Source: CAXNKH01 sp049296795
Lineage (GTDB): Bacteria > Pseudomonadota > Gammaproteobacteria > Burkholderiales > Burkholderiaceae_C
NCBI GenBank assembly: GCA_049296795.1
Contig: JBAQTC010000054.1
Span: 248,001 to 312,000, forward strand
Length of the DNA: 64,000 nt
Direction of reading: 5' to 3'
Shown here: positions 63,377 to 64,000 of the stretch, piece after piece
Layout of the letters: each line of letters opens with the position of its first letter
Position numbering within the stretch: position 1 is the first letter of the stretch
The notes under the pieces: generated by a model
Seen by the model: the letters and a program-made list of their open reading frames with translations, nothing else
The model's database searches: none
Told to the model about the DNA's origin: nothing
Position numbers and translations under genes: made by a program

Positions 63377-64000
63377 ATGTACATCGCTCACACCATCACC
63401 GAGTTGCGCCAGCGTCTGGACGGGCAACGCAGCCTGGCTTTCGTTCCCACCATGGGCAATTTGCACGACGGCCATCTGGCCCTGATGCACCAGGCCCAAG
63501 CTTTGGCTGAATTGAGGATTGCCAGCATCTTTGTGAACCGTTTGCAGTTTGGACCGAATGAAGACTTTGACAGCTACCCCCGCACCTGGGAGGCCGACTG
63601 CGACAAGCTGCAACGTGCCGGCTGCGATGTGCTGTTTGCGCCCAACGAAAAAGCGCTCTATCCCGAGCCTCAAACTTTCACAATTCAGCCACCGGCAGAA
63701 CTGGCCAACCTGCTCGAAGGTGAATTCAGGCCCGGTTTTTTTACTGGCGTTTGCACCGTGGTTATGAAACTTCTGAACTGCGTTCAACCCAACGTTGCCT
63801 TGTTTGGCAAGAAAGACTACCAACAGCTGATCATTCTGCGCCGCATGGTCGATCAGTTCGCACTGCCCATCACACTCGTCGCCGGCGAAACCCGACGTGC
63901 AGACGATGGGCTGGCGCTGTCCTCGCGCAATGGCTATTTAAGCCCGCTCGAACGAATTGAGGCCGTGCAACTCTCTCGTACGCTGCAATCCATGGCGCAA
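63377..64000 (+). CDS. panC: Pantothenate synthetase (partial, C-terminus outside window)
   Basis: Joins pantoate and beta-alanine with ATP. About 208 codons are visible of a normal 280. The start is ATG at 63377. FVPTMGNLHDGHLALM is the ATP-binding HxGH motif, and FGKKDYQQL and LALSSRNGYLSP are present. The end of the window cuts the gene. It follows panB after 51 bases, the usual panBC order. Confidence 0.95.
   Translation, partial: MYIAHTITELRQRLDGQRSLAFVPTMGNLHDGHLALMHQAQALAELRIASIFVNRLQFGPNEDFDSYPRTWEADCDKLQRAGCDVLFAPNEKALYPEPQTFTIQPPAELANLLEGEFRPGFFTGVCTVVMKLLNCVQPNVALFGKKDYQQLIILRRMVDQFALPITLVAGETRRADDGLALSSRNGYLSPLERIEAVQLSRTLQSMAQ

Noticed and set aside
62936..63823. Minus-strand open frame of 295 codons across panB and panC
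   Set aside because: Runs antisense through both identified genes; no motif or ribosome site.

Overview
The window is a single ordinary-looking chromosomal segment of a betaproteobacterium, most likely Burkholderiales/Comamonadaceae (Rhodoferax- or Polaromonas-like). This rests on gene content and synteny: pilM/pilN divergent from mrcA, cytochrome c maturation system II (ResB/CcsB) beside cytochrome c4, a Burkholderiales-type porin, the DUF3460-scpA pair, and a formate dehydrogenase locus with DUF3305/DUF3306 accessories. The species assignment is inference. I saw no tRNA, rRNA, CRISPR array, prophage or complete transposon. Coding density is high, with many ATGA/GTGA stop-start overlaps.

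Layout. 0-1.6 kb: start of a type IV pilus operon (pilM, pilN; leftward, cut by the window edge). 1.7-7.7 kb: mrcA (cell wall), cyaY, lptM-lysA, and msrPQ (periplasmic methionine sulfoxide repair). 7.8-12.1 kb: ccsB, resB and cytochrome c4. 12.1-20.8 kb: engB, two lipid A acyltransferases, metK, groES-groEL under a CIRCE operator, pgi and tal. 20.8-24.4 kb: the most irregular part. It holds a DUF3047 lipoprotein, two diverged DUF1640 coiled-coil/TM genes with nearly identical leaders, a BrnT/XRE toxin-antitoxin pair between them, a terminator repeat present in three full copies and one half copy, and a porin.

24.6-37.5 kb: coq7, an OsmC gene bracketed by GGGGTCAGA-type repeats, ilvA plus a 5'-nucleotidase, an SbmA/YddA-type ABC protein, fkpB-ispH-serS, radC-smr, a group II truncated hemoglobin and an FtsX-like permease without an adjacent ATPase. 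37.5-49.2 kb: a leftward formate dehydrogenase locus, in transcription order apbC, DUF3305, DUF3306, a polyferredoxin, a TorD-family chaperone, a TAT-signal small protein, fdhA (Cys type), fdhB, a small lipoprotein, fdhC, an Ala/Pro-rich exported protein, a terminator, and fdhD. Together these would make, mature and export a periplasmic molybdenum formate dehydrogenase feeding the quinone pool; several accessory genes have no known function.

49.3-54.3 kb: metG, a SulP transporter, a DUF3460 gene and scpA. 54.4-64 kb: a cofactor sector in which NAD synthesis (nadB, nadA, nadC), biotin synthesis (bioA, bioF, bioD, bioB) and pantothenate synthesis (panB, panC partial) are interleaved in three transcription units.

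The best candidates for something undescribed are the duplicated-leader/terminator region at 21.6-23.3 kb with its embedded toxin-antitoxin cassette and predicted leaderless toxin mRNA, and the uncharacterised accessory set of the formate dehydrogenase locus. All functional calls are by recognition of motifs and family resemblance, without database searches.
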